64,000 nt of DNA from Sapria himalayana (Eukaryota > Streptophyta > Magnoliopsida > Malpighiales > Rafflesiaceae): positions 1-64,000 of the forward strand of contig JAREIK010003358.1 of assembly GCA_029783825.1 (NCBI GenBank), read 5' to 3'. Shown piece after piece: positions 12,909 to 25,383 of this stretch (position 1 is the stretch's first letter; the number at the start of each line of letters is the position of its first letter). Both the position numbers and the translations under genes were made by a program. Under the pieces are notes generated by a model. The model ran no database searches. It was not told the origin of the DNA and saw only the letters and a program-made list of their open reading frames with translations.

Positions 12909-13642
12909 AAGAATTATTATTAATTATATATTATATATCGGTTTAATGGTTACTGTATTTAGGGATTACGAGGTCTAGGAGTTTACTTATTTAACTATGT
13001 ATGCATTTATTAGTTTATTTATTTTATTTAAAAAAACAAAAAACAAAAAAAATTATTTTTATGATTTTTTGATATTTTCAGAGGTTATAACCTTAGAAAA
13101 TAAAATAATTTTTAAAATTTTTCAAAAGTGAATTCAATATTTAGTTATAATAATCATTATATTTATATATCATATAAATTCAATATAAACTATTTTATTG
13201 ATAAATATTCTAATAATGATCAAAAAATAAATTAATAATCTATTATTAATAAGATAGATATCAATTATAATATAATTACAAAACCTAAAATGATTCAGAA
13301 GCAAAGCAAAACATATTATTATATAATAAATTTTTGTTTTGAAATTTTTTTTCTTTTAAAAAGTTTATCTATATTATTTTGATGAAAAATATTTTATATA
13401 AATTATATTTGTGTAACTCATAATTTATTTTGTAATTAATATTTATATAAAAATAAACAAATAAAAAATTAAATTTGAATAATTAAAATTAAAATTAAAA
13501 TAAAAATGAGATTTAATATTTATTATTTAGGATATACCAGTTTAATTTAAATTAGATCTGTCTCACTAATAATTTAATTTGTAATTAATATTTCTATAAA
13601 AATAAACTGATGAATAATTAAAATTAAAATTTTACTGAATAA
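12909..13642. repeat. Satellite remnant between hAT copy 1 and block B copy 1
   Basis: About 1.2 monomers with the palindrome centred near 13087 (GAGGTTATAACCTTAG form). The sequence matches the monomer beginning near 30300, which lies well to the right of hAT copy 2, rather than the monomer expected beside the element. It also contains the AGATCT-bearing tail typical of ~740-bp composite monomers, and is cut by block B. Confidence 0.85.
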
Positions 13643-14336
13643 TTAAAATAATTTATTTTGTTCCTCTCTCAAATCTAGAATGATTGCTAAAGCTCTAACC
13701 AAAATAATAGGAGCTTTTACTTTATCTCTATTATGTCTCATCATATTTGATGTTGAATCACTGGGCTATCAAAGGTAATTTGACTAATGTACGCAAATAG
13801 ACTAAACCAAAGTTGTAGCCCTATGCGTTGAAATAGCTAGTTGTTGAGGATGATATTTATATTGATTATTGTAATTTCTTTTAAAATATCTCTCATGCAC
13901 ACACTCAAAGCAATTTTTTTAAAACATAGTTCATCTCTAAAAAAATAACCACCTTGTAGCCTATTTGAACAAACTAGCCCCTGGGCAGTTTGAGGCAGGG
14001 CAAGAAGTATGGGCTCTCTTTCAATCAAGAATCAAAAAAATTATTTTATTGGCATGTCTAAGCCTTTTTTTTATATCCTCATTATATTAAAAGTATCATT
14101 TCTTTCTTTTTATAGTAAATGAGTTATGTATACAAGCTCATAATACCCAAAAAGGTGTAAATGAATCATATTCAAATGTATAAAAGGTTTTAATCATTGC
14201 TCAAAATATTAGTCTTGCTTATTGACACTTCAGGTCACAAATCAAAGGAAAAAGCAATAGTAATATTTCCAATCCCAAGAATTTTAGCAATAGAAAGTTA
14301 TAAAGAGTAGTACTCGAGCTTTAACTATTTCTAGGA

Positions 14337-14699
14337 TCATGACTTTTGATCTTGAGGAATGTCCAAAGTTATAATCATTCCTAGTGCAGTGACTTTGCAA
14401 TATAAAGATAAAATGCACAAGCTATGATCATATCCAATACTGTGACCCAATATTATAGTGATTAAATATGTATTCATAATCATTCTTAGTGCCATAACAC
14501 TATGTTCAATAGAGATATACAAGTTATGGCATATTCTCATTGATATGATTTTGTGTTCTAGAGACAAAATATAAAATCATGACCATTGCTAATGCTACAA
14601 TAATCTAAAGCAAGAAAGAGACTGAATCCATAACTCACCCCTTGAGTCATGACTTTGTGTTACATATACAAAAAGATAAATCTGTGACATTCCTAAAAG
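14337..14699. repeat. ~52-bp degenerate tandem repeat in block B copy 1
   Basis: About seven units of 51-54 bp can be laid in register. Each begins with a word like TCATGACTTTGTG, passes an AAAGATAAAAT-like middle, and ends ATCATTCCTAGTG-like. Units are strongly diverged from each other but each is conserved between block B copies, so the repeat is older than the duplication of the block. Confidence 0.75.
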
Positions 14700-14759
14700 T
14701 TGTGAATTTCAATTTAAAATTAACACTTAGTCATTTGATTATAAAAGTCCAAAGCATGA

Positions 14760-14825
14760 GATTTAGGATTTAGGATTTATGGGTTAGGGTTATAGTTTAT
14801 GGTCTAGGATTTAAAGTTTAGGATT
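14760..14825 (+). repeat. Degenerate telomere-like heptamer tract, block B copy 1
   Basis: About nine 7-bp units in register resembling GGTTTAG (GATTTAG, GATTTAG, GATTTAT, GGGTTAG, GGTTATA and so on). The match is to the plant telomere repeat TTTAGGG read on the plus strand. It abuts the T-rich run at 14826-14849. Confidence 0.75.
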
Positions 14826-15724
14826 TTTGTTTTTTTTTGTTTTTTTTTTGGAAAATGCACACTTTATTTATCATTTAGGCACACAACTTACAAGAGACTA
14901 AAAAGTTGACTAATTTTGGACTGCCCACCAAATCCTATGCACCTTAATGATTCTATGCATAAAATACATAAAAAAACATAATGCCTAATAATTCCAAGCA
15001 TACGAATAAAACTAAAATCACCTAGCATTCCTAGCCTTCAGAGTTGGCATTGAGTCATTATGCTCACTGCGTCCTTTCCATTCGGATTTTTCCAAGCCTT
15101 TTGGAGCAACCTGAATGATGCACCATATTAAAACTAAGCAAATATAAGATTGTGCATGTGTGTTACATGCATCATCAAGCATTTGCCTATGTCATTGCTA
15201 TGCAATGGAATACATGTAAAGCTGAATAACCATAAATCCATAAGTCCATATCTACGGCACTTTGTCAATTCATTCTCACCTCTGTATTCCACATTCTTTT
15301 GCTCTAATGATCCTCAAAAGAGTATCTCTTGGGTTATAATGCTTCCTCCTCGAGGTCCAAGAAGCGGCTATATGTTGCACCGACAAAATATCAAAAAATA
15401 TGCATGCATCAGTGTGCATGTGTGATGAGGTCCATCTCATAGTCTAAATATCTACCCGTACAACAAAGCTAGAATACAAGTAAAATTACAAAATGCTATA
15501 AAGATTGGTCTTCTGCTCCCGGGAGTGTAGCATCGCCTAATGTGTATTTACAAAATGCATTAGTGGGCCCCACTTAGAGATACTCATGGGTCCAGTTGCC
15601 CTCATTGCATGGTACATAGAGAACAGATAAGATTGTGCGTGTGAGTATGTCATGATCCTTCTCTACAAGCACATGGTGCATAAAAAGTCCAAAATACAAA
15701 TAAGACTACAAACATAAACTACAA
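14826..15724 (-). pseudogene. Retroposed transcript-like segment, block B copy 1
   Basis: Read on the minus strand, an AATAAA signal (plus-strand TTTATT at 14873-14878) is followed about 23 nt later by an A-rich tail (plus-strand T run 14826-14849). That is the layout of a cleaved and polyadenylated mRNA end copied back into DNA. I recognise no domain in the body, and the plus-strand ORF at 15150-15425 is not kept intact in the other copies. It could be a processed pseudogene 3' UTR or the tail of a non-LTR retroelement. Confidence 0.55.
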
Positions 15725-18700
15725 ATGTTATAACCTTTCAAAATATAATAATTTATAATGTTTTTTCAAAAGTGATAACAATCTTTAGTTATAATAATCA
15801 TTATATTTATATATCATATAAAGGCAATATAAACAATTTTATTGATAAATATTCTAATAATGATCAAAAAATAAATTAATAATATATTATTAATAAGATA
15901 GATATCAATTAAAATATAATTATAAAATCTAAAATGATTTAGAAGCAAAGAAAAATATATTATTATATAATAATTTTTTGTTTAGAAATTTTTTTTTCTT
16001 TTAAAAATTTTATCTATAATTTTTTGATGAAAAATAATATATATAAAATATATTTGTCTAACTCAATTTATTTTGTAATTGAAATTTATATATAAATAAA
16101 CAAATAAATATTTAAAATGAATATTTAAAATTATAATGAAAAAAAATAAGATTTATTATTTATTATTTAGGGATACCGATTTAATTTAAATTAGATCTGT
16201 CTCACTAATAATTTATTTTGTAATTAATATTTATATACAAATAAACTGATAAATAATTAAAATAAAAATTTAAAATTATACTGAATAAAAATTAAAATGA
16301 GATTTTATATTTATTATTAATGTATACCAGTTTAATGGTTTAAGTATTTAGAGGTTTTGTCATTAGGAGTTTAGCGATTAATGTTTTTAGGCTTTTAGTG
16401 GTTTATAGGTTTTATATAAAAAAATAAAATAACAAAATAATATTTTATAATTTGTTATCATTTTCATAGGTTATCACCTTTCAAAATTAAAATAACAAAA
16501 TATTTATTTTTATTATTTTTTGATATTTTCAAAGGGTATAACATTTGAAAATATAATAATTTTTAAATTTTTTTCAAATGTGAATTCAATATTTAGTTAT
16601 AATAATCATTATATTTATATATCATATAAATTCAATATAAACAATATTATTGGTAAACATTCTAAAAATGATCAAAAAATAAATTAATAATCTATTATTA
16701 ATTTGATAGATATCAATTAAAATATAATAAAAAACCTAAAATGATTCAGAAGCAAAGAAAAATATATTAATATATAATAATTTGTTGTTTTGAAATTTTT
16801 TTTTCTTTTAAAAAGTTTATCTATACTTTTTTGATGAAAAATAATATATATAAATTATATTTGTCTAACTCAATTTATTTTGTAATTAATATTTATATAT
16901 AAATAATCAAATAAATATTTAAAATGTATATTTAAAATTATAATGAAAAAAAAAATAAAATTTATTATTTATTATTATTTATTATTTAGGGATACCGGTT
17001 TAATTTAAATTAGATCTATCTCACTATTAATTTATTTTGTAATTAATATTTCTATAAAATTAAATGTAAATAATTAAAATATAAATTTAAAATTATACTG
17101 AATAAAAATTAAAATGAGATTTAAGATTTATTATTAATGTATACCAGTTTAATGGTTTAAGTATTTAGAGGTTTTGTCGTTAGCAGTTTACCGATTTATG
17201 TTTTTAGGCTTTTAGTGGTTTATAGGTTTTATATAAAAAAATAAAATAACAAAAAAAATTTCTATAATTTGTTATCATTTTCATAGGGTATAACCTTCGA
17301 AAATATAATAATATTTACAATTTTTTGAAATGTGAATACAATATTTAGTTATAATAATATTAATAATTATATATCATATAAATTCAAAATAAACAATTTT
17401 ATTGATAGATTATATAATAATGATCAAAAATTAAATTAATAAAATATTAATAAAATGATAGATATTAATTAAAAAATATTTACAAAACCCAAATTGATTA
17501 AAAAGATATATTAATAAAATATATTACTAGATTATAATTTTTAATTTTTAAATTTTTACTTCTTTTATAAGCGTATATTTTTTTTATTAAAAAGAAATTA
17601 ATTAAATTATATTTGTCGCACACATACTTTATTTTGTAATATATATTTCTATAAAAATAAACTAATAAATAATTAAAATGAATATTTAAAATTATAATAA
17701 ATAGAAATAAAAATTAGATTTATTAATTATTAACTAGTATATAGCAGTTTAATGGGTTATGTATTTAGGCATTATGGGGTTTAGGAGTTTACTGATTTAA
17801 CTTTGTATGCATTTAGTGGTTTATAGTTTTTATTTAAGAAAAAAAATAAAAAAAAAATTATTTTTATTATTTTTTGATATTTTAAAAGGTTATAAACTTT
17901 GAAAATATAATAATTTTTAATTTTTTAAAAAGTGAATAAATATTTATTTATAATAATCATAATAATTATAAATCATATAAATTCAATATAAACAATTATA
18001 TTGATATATATTCTAATAATTATCATAAAATAAATTAAAAATCTATTATGAATAAGATTGATATTACTTAAAATATAATATCAAAAACCTAAAATGATTC
18101 AAAAGCAAAGCAAGATATATTACTTATTATTAATTATTTGTTTTTAAATTTTAATTATTATTTATAAGCTTATCTATTTTTTGATGAAAAATAATTTTTA
18201 TAAATTATATTTTTAACTCATTATTTTTTTATAATTAATATATATATATATATATAAAACTAAACAATCAAAATGAATTTTTTAAATTAAAATGAAAACA
18301 AATAAAAATGAGATTTATTAATTATTATTAAGGGTATACCCATTTAAACGATTATCTATATAGGGGTATCAGAATTTTGTAGTTTAGTTATTTAAGCATT
18401 TAGGAATTTAGAGATTTATAGGTTTAATTTAAATAATGAAATAATAAATAAAAATATATATTTTTTGTATTTTTACATGTTAAAAGGTTATAATCTTTGA
18501 AAATATAATAATTTTAATTTTTTTTTCAAAAGTGAATACAATATTTAGTTATTTAATTATTAAATTTATATATCATATAAATTAAATATAATTATTTTAT
18601 TGATACATATTCTAATGATGATCAAAAAATTAGTTAGATATCAATTAAAATATAATTACAAAACCTAAAATGATTCATAAACAAAGTAAAATATATTACT

Positions 18701-21700
18701 ATATAATAATTTTTTGTTTTGTAATTTTTTTTTCTTTTAATAAGTTTATCTATATTTTTTTTGTTAAAAAATAATTTATATAAATTATATTTGTCTAACT
18801 TATAATTTATTTTGTAATTAATATTTATATAAAAATAAACAAATAAATAATTAAAATGAATATTTAAAATTATAATGAAAAAAATAAAAATGAGATTTAT
18901 TATTTAAGATATACCTGTTTAAAAAATTTATCTATTTATGGTTTTAGAGATTGAGAAGTTATTGATTTAAGTATTTAGGAATTTAATGGTTTAGACCTTT
19001 TATTTAAACAATGAAATAACAAAAAAAATTATTTTTGATATTTTTTCAAATTTTCAAATGTCATAACATTTGAAAATATAATAATTTTAAAATTTTTTTA
19101 AAATGTGAATACAATTTTTAGTAATAATAATTATTATAATTATATATAATATAAATTAAATATAAATTATTTTATTGATAAATATTATATAAATTATCAA
19201 AAAATAAATTAATAATCTATTATTAATATGATAGATATAAATTAAAATATAATTAAAAATCATACAATTATTCAAAATCAAAATAAAATTTATTACTAAA
19301 TAGTAAATTTTTTTTAGGTTGTGCATCATTTTATAAGCTTATATTTTTTTTTGATGAAAAATATATTATTTAAATTATATTGTCACTCATAATTTATTTT
19401 GTAATTAATATTTCTATAAATTATTTTAATTATATTTAAGGTTTACGAGTTTAAATGTTTAGGTATTTAGGGGCTTCGGGGTTTAGAAGTTTAGAGATTT
19501 ATGTATTTAGGCATTTAATGCTTTATAAGTTTTATTTAAACAATGATATAACAAAAAATTTATTTTTATTATTTTTCTAATTTTTGAAGTTTATAACATT
19601 TGAAAATATAACAATTTTTAAATTTTTTTAATATGTGAATACTATATTTAGTTATTATAATCTTAATAATTATATATCATGTTAATTCAATATAAACTAT
19701 TATATTGATAGATATTATATTAATGATCAAAAAATAAATTAATAAACTATTATTAATAAGATAGATATTTTTTAAAATATATTTGCAAAAGGTAAATTTA
19801 TTAAAAATCAAAGTAAAATATAATACTAAATAATGATTTTTTTGATGTTTTGCTTCTTTTTATAAGTATATATTTTTTGATATTAAAAGTAAATTATTTA
19901 AATTATATTTGTCTTCCACATAATTTATTTTTAATTTATAATTCTATAAAAATAAACTAATAAATAATTAAAATGAATATTTAAAATTATAATGAATACA
20001 AATAAAATTGAGATTTATTATTTATTATTCAGGATATACTAGTTTAATGGTTTAAGTATTTATGTGTTTTGGGGTTTAGTGATTTAAGTGTTTAGGACTT
20101 TTTATAAAAAATTAATAAAAATTAATAAAAATTAATAAAAAATTAATAAAAAATTAATAAAAAATTAATAAAAAATTAATAAAAAATTAATAAAAAATTA
20201 ATAAAAAATTAATAAAAAATTAATAAACTATTATTAATAAGAATGATTTAAATTCAGATATAATTGCAAAAACTAAAATTATTCAAAATCAAAATAAAAT
20301 ATCTTACAAAATAATAAGTTTTTGTTTTTAAAATTCTTTATTTTTATAATCATATATTTTTTTTGATAGGAAATAAATTATTTAAAATAGATCTATCTCA
20401 CTAATAATTTATTTTGTAATTAATATTTTTATAAAAATAAACTGATAAATAATTAAAATAAAAATATAAAAGAATACTTGATAAAAATTAAAATGAGATT
20501 TATGATTTATTATTAATGTATACCAATTTAATAGTTTAAGTATTTAGAAGTTTTATAGTATAGGAGTTTAGCGATTTATGTTTTTAGGAATTTAGTGGTT
20601 TATATGTTTTATTTAAACAATAAAATAACAAAAAAAAATTTGTAATTTTTTGTCATTTTCATAGGTTATAACCTTTGAAAATATAATAATATTTAAACTT
20701 TTTTGAAATGTGAATACAATATTTAGTTGTAATAATTTTAAAAATTATATATCATATAAATTCAATATATATAATTTTATTAATAGATATTATAATAATG
20801 ATCAAAAATTAAATTAATAAACAATTAATAATAAGATTAAATTTAATTAAAAAATATTTACAAAACCAAAATTGATTCAAAATTAAAGTAAAAAATATTA
20901 CTGGATAATAATTTTTAATTTTTAAATTTTTACTTCTTTTATCAGCATATATATATATTTTTTGATTAAAAATAAATTATTTATAATATATTTGTCACAC
21001 TCATAATTTATTTTGTAATAAATATTTATATAAAAATAAACTAATAAATAATAAAAATGAATATTTAAAATAATAATAAACTCAAATAAAAATTAGATTT
21101 ATTAATTATTAAGTAGCTTATAGCGGTTTAATGATTTATGTATTTAGGCATTACGAGCCTTAGGAGTTTACTGATTTTACTGTATATGTATTTAGTGGTT
21201 TATAGGTTTTATTTTAAAAATAAAATAATAAAATATTTATTTTTATTATTTTTTGATATTTTCAAAGGTTATAACATTTGAAAATATAATAATTTTTAAA
21301 TTTTTTTCAAAAGTGAATTCAATATTTAGTTATAATAATCATTATAGTTATATATCATATAAATTCAATATAAAAAAAATTATTGATAAATATTCTAAAA
21401 ATGATCAAAATATAAATTAATAATCTATTATTAATAAGATAGATATCAATTAAAATATAATAAAAAAACCTAAAATAATTCAGAAGAAATCAAAATATAT
21501 TACTATATAATAATTTGTTATTTTGAATTTTTTTTTCTTTTAAAAAAGTTTTTATATATTTTTTTGATGAAAATTATATATATAAATTATATTTGTCTAA
21601 CTCATAATTTATTTTTTAATTAATATTTATATAAAAATAAACAAATAAATAATTAAAATTATTATTTTAAACTATAATGAAAAAGATAATATTAAGATTT

Positions 21701-24700
21701 ATTCTTTATTATTTTGGGTATACCAGTCTAATTTAAATTAGATCTATCTCACTAATAATTTATTTTCTAAATAATATTTCAATAAAAATAAACTTATAAA
21801 TAATTAAAATACAAATTTTAAATTATACTGAATAAAAATTAAAATGAGATTTATAAATTATTATTAATGTATATCAGTTCAATATTTTAAGTATTTAGTG
21901 GTTTATAGGTTTTATTTAAACAATGAGATAACAAAAAAATTATTTTTGATATTTTTTTACATTTTCAAAGGTTATAACCTTTGAAAATAAAATAATTTTA
22001 AAAATTTTTAAAAATGTGTATATAATATTTAGTAATAATAATCATTATAATTATATATTATATAAACTAAACATAAACAATTTTATTGATAGATATGATA
22101 TCAATTATCAAAAAATAAATTAATAGGCTATTATTAATATGATAAATATAAATTAAAATATAATTGCAAAACCTAAAAATATTCAAAATCCAAGTAAAAT
22201 TTATGACAAAATAATTATTTTTTTTTAGTTTTTGCTTCTTTTTCTAAGCTTATATTTTTTTGATGAAAAATAAATTATTTAAATTATATTTGTGTCACTC
22301 ATAATTTATTTTGTAATTAATATTTTAATAAATTATTTAAATTTTATTTAAGGTTAACGATTTTAAATGTTAAGTATTTAGGGGCTTCGGGGTTTAGGAG
22401 TTTATATATTTATGTATTTAGGTATTTAATGGTTTATAAGTTTTATTTAAACAATGACATAACAAAATATTTATTTTTGTTATTTTTTCTCATTTTTGAA
22501 GGTTATAAACTTTGAAAATATAACAATTTTTAAATTTTTTTTATATGTGAATAGTATATTTAATTATGATAATCTTAATAATTATATATCATGTAAATTC
22601 AATATAAACAATTATGTTTAAATATATTATATTAATGATCAAAAAATAAATTAATAAACTATTATTAATAAGATAGATATTATTTTAAATATTTTTGCAA
22701 TACGTAAATTTATTCAAAATCAAAGTAAAATATATTACAAAATAATACTTTCTTTGATGTTTTGCTTATTTTTTTAAGTTTATATTTTTTGTTATTAAAA
22801 GTAAATTATTTAAATTATATTTGTCTTCCTCATAATTAATTTATAATTTATAATTCTATAAAAATAAACTAATAAATAATTAAAATGAATATTTAAAATT
22901 ATAATGAATACAAATAAAATAGAGATTTATTATTTATTATTCAAGATATACTATTTTAATGGTTTAAGTATTTATGTGTTTTGGGGTTTAATGATTTATG
23001 TGCTCTGGCCTTTAGTGATTTATAGTTTTTATTTAAAGAATGAAAAAATAAAAAATATAATTTTTTGATTTTTTTTTAATTTTTGAAGGTTATAACCTTT
23101 GAAATTATAATAATATTTAATTTTTTTTAAATGTTAATATAATATTCAGTAATAATAATTTTTATAATTATATAAAATGTAAACTCAAAATAAATAATTT
23201 TATTAATAGATATAATAATAATTATCAATAAAAAAAATAATAAACTATTTTTAATAAGAATGATATAAATTAAAATATAATTGCAAAATCTAAAATGATT
23301 CAAAATAAAAATAAAATATATTACTAAATAATAAATTTTTGTTTTAAAAATATTGCCTCTTTTATAAGGATATATATTTTTTTTGATGAAAAATAAATTA
23401 TTTAAATTAGATCTCTCTCACTAATAATTTATTTTGTAATTAATATTACTATAAAAATAAACTGATAAATAATTATAATAAAAATTTAAAATTATACTTA
23501 ATAAAAATTAAATTGAGATTTATTATTTTTTATTAATGTACACCTATTTAATAGTTTATGTATTAAAAGGTTTTGTAGTTAGAAGTTTAGCAATTTATGT
23601 TTTTAGGCATTTGGTGGTTTATAGGTTTTATTTAAACAATAAAATAACAAGACATAATTTGTAATTTTTTCTCATTTTCATATGTTATAAACTTAGAAAA
23701 TATAATAATATTTAAAATTTTTTGAAATGTGAATACAATATTTAGTTATAATAATATTAATAATTATATATCATATAAATTCAATATAAACAATTTTTTG
23801 ATAGATAATATAATAATGATCAAAATTTAAATTAATAAACTATTAATAAAAAGAATGATATTAATTAAAAAATATGTACAAAACCCAAATTGATTCAAAA
23901 TTAAAGTAAAATATATTACTGGATAATAATTTTTAATTTTTAAATTTTTACTTCTTTTATAAGCATATATTTTTTTTGATTAAAAATAAATTAATTAAAA
24001 TATCTATGTCACTCTTATAATTTAATTTGTAATAAATATTTCTATAAAAATAAACTAATAAATAATTAAAATGAATATTTTAAATTATAATAAATAGAAA
24101 TAAAAAAGTAGATTTATTAATTATTAAGTAGTATATAGCAATTTATTGATTTATGTATTTAGGCATTATGAGGTTTAGGAGTTTATTGATTTAAGTGTGT
24201 ATTCATTTTGTGGTTTATTGGTTTTATTAAATAAATAAAATAATAAAAAATTTATTTTTATTATTTTTTGATATTTTCAATGGTTATAACCTTTGATAAT
24301 ATAATAATTTTTAAATTTTTTTTAAATAAGAATACAATATTTAGTTATAATAATCATTATATTTATATATCATATAAATTCAATAAAAACAATTTTATTG
24401 ATAAATATTCTAATAATGATCAAAAAATAATTTAATAATCGATTACTAATATGATAGATATCAATTAAAATATAATTACAAAACCATAAATGATCCAAAA
24501 GAAAAGCAAAATATATTACTATATAATAATTTTTTGTTTTTAATTTTTTTTTTTATTTTAAAAAGTTTATCAATAATTTTTTGATGAAAAATAACTTATT
24601 TAAATTATATTTGTCTAAATCAATTTATTTTGTAATTAATATTTATATATAAATAAACAATTAAATAATTAGTCTCATTAATAATTTATTTTGTTATTTA

Positions 24701-25383
24701 TATTTCTATGATATAAATTGATAAATAATTAAAATAAAAATTTAAAATTATACTGAATGAAAATTAAAATGAAATTTATGATTTATTATTAATATATACT
24801 AGTTTAATGATTTATGTATTTAGAGGTTTTGTCGTTAGGAGTTTAGCGATTTATATTTTTAGGCTTTTAGTGGTTTATATGTTTTATTTAAAAAAATAAA
24901 ATAACAAAAAAAAATTCTTTAATTTTTTATCTTTTTCATATGTTATAACATTTGAAAATATAATAATATTTAAAATTTTTAGAAATTTTAATATAATATT
25001 TTGTTATAATAATATTAATAATTATATATCATATAAATTTAATATAAATCATTTTATTGATAGATATTATAATAATGATCAAAAATTAAATTTATAAACT
25101 ATTAATATTAAGATAGATATTAATTAAAGAATATTTACAAAACCCAATTTGATTTAAAATTAAAGTAACTTATATTACTTGATAATAATTTTTAATTTTT
25201 AAATTTATACTTATATAAGCGTATATTTTCATTAGATAAATAATATATTATATAAATTATATTTGTCCCATTTATAATTTATTTTGTAATAAATATTTCT
25301 ATATAAATACACTAATAAATAATTAAAATGAATATTTATAAATATAATAAATAACAATAAAAAATAAATTTAAATTATATTTT
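15725..25383. repeat. Satellite array, segment 2
   Basis: Sixteen palindrome centres are seen near 15730, 16473, 16538, 17290, 17893, 18490, 19063, 19593, 20668, 21271, 21974, 22505, 23092, 23686, 24286 and 24945. The monomer order from 19063 reads C-D-E(broken)-A-B-C-D-E-A-B-A, so the C-D-E-A-B group occurs twice in tandem. Two palindromes only about 65 bp apart (16473 and 16538) mark a deletion joint. No gene is supported. Confidence 0.93.
20104..20228. repeat. 10-11-bp minisatellite inside a broken monomer
   Basis: About a dozen copies of a 10-11-bp unit, TTAATAAAAA(A), run head to tail. The unit comes from the monomer body, where AAAAATTAATAAACTATT normally occurs once after TGATCA. The expansion replaces the palindrome and first part of a type E monomer, joining octamer-block text (TTTAGGAC) directly to the minisatellite. 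Confidence 0.88.

Larger units (their letters stand above)
13643..15724. other. Block B copy 1 (unknown insertion, right-truncated)
   Basis: Non-satellite DNA of higher GC than its surroundings, homologous to 35825-37946 and 57171-59645. It contains, left to right, an unrecognised segment, ~52-bp degenerate tandem repeats, a telomere-like heptamer tract, a T-rich run, and a segment that reads on the minus strand like the 3' part of a polyadenylated transcript. Against copies 2 and 3 it lacks about 400 bp at the right end; the joint to satellite lies near 15724, in a few bases of shared ACAA. No open frame is conserved in all three copies and I recognise no protein domain. It may be a composite non-autonomous element or captured genomic DNA. 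Confidence 0.8.

Noticed and set aside
14337..14567. Minus-strand ORFs in block B (also 36202-36396 and 57860-58099) as a conserved gene
   Set aside because: They coincide with the 52-bp tandem repeat, vary in start and end between copies, and match no family I know.
15150..15425. 91-residue plus-strand ORF in block B copy 1
   Set aside because: Only a shorter version is open at 36974-37162, and the equivalent region of copy 3 lacks it; the strand also opposes the transcript-like signal.
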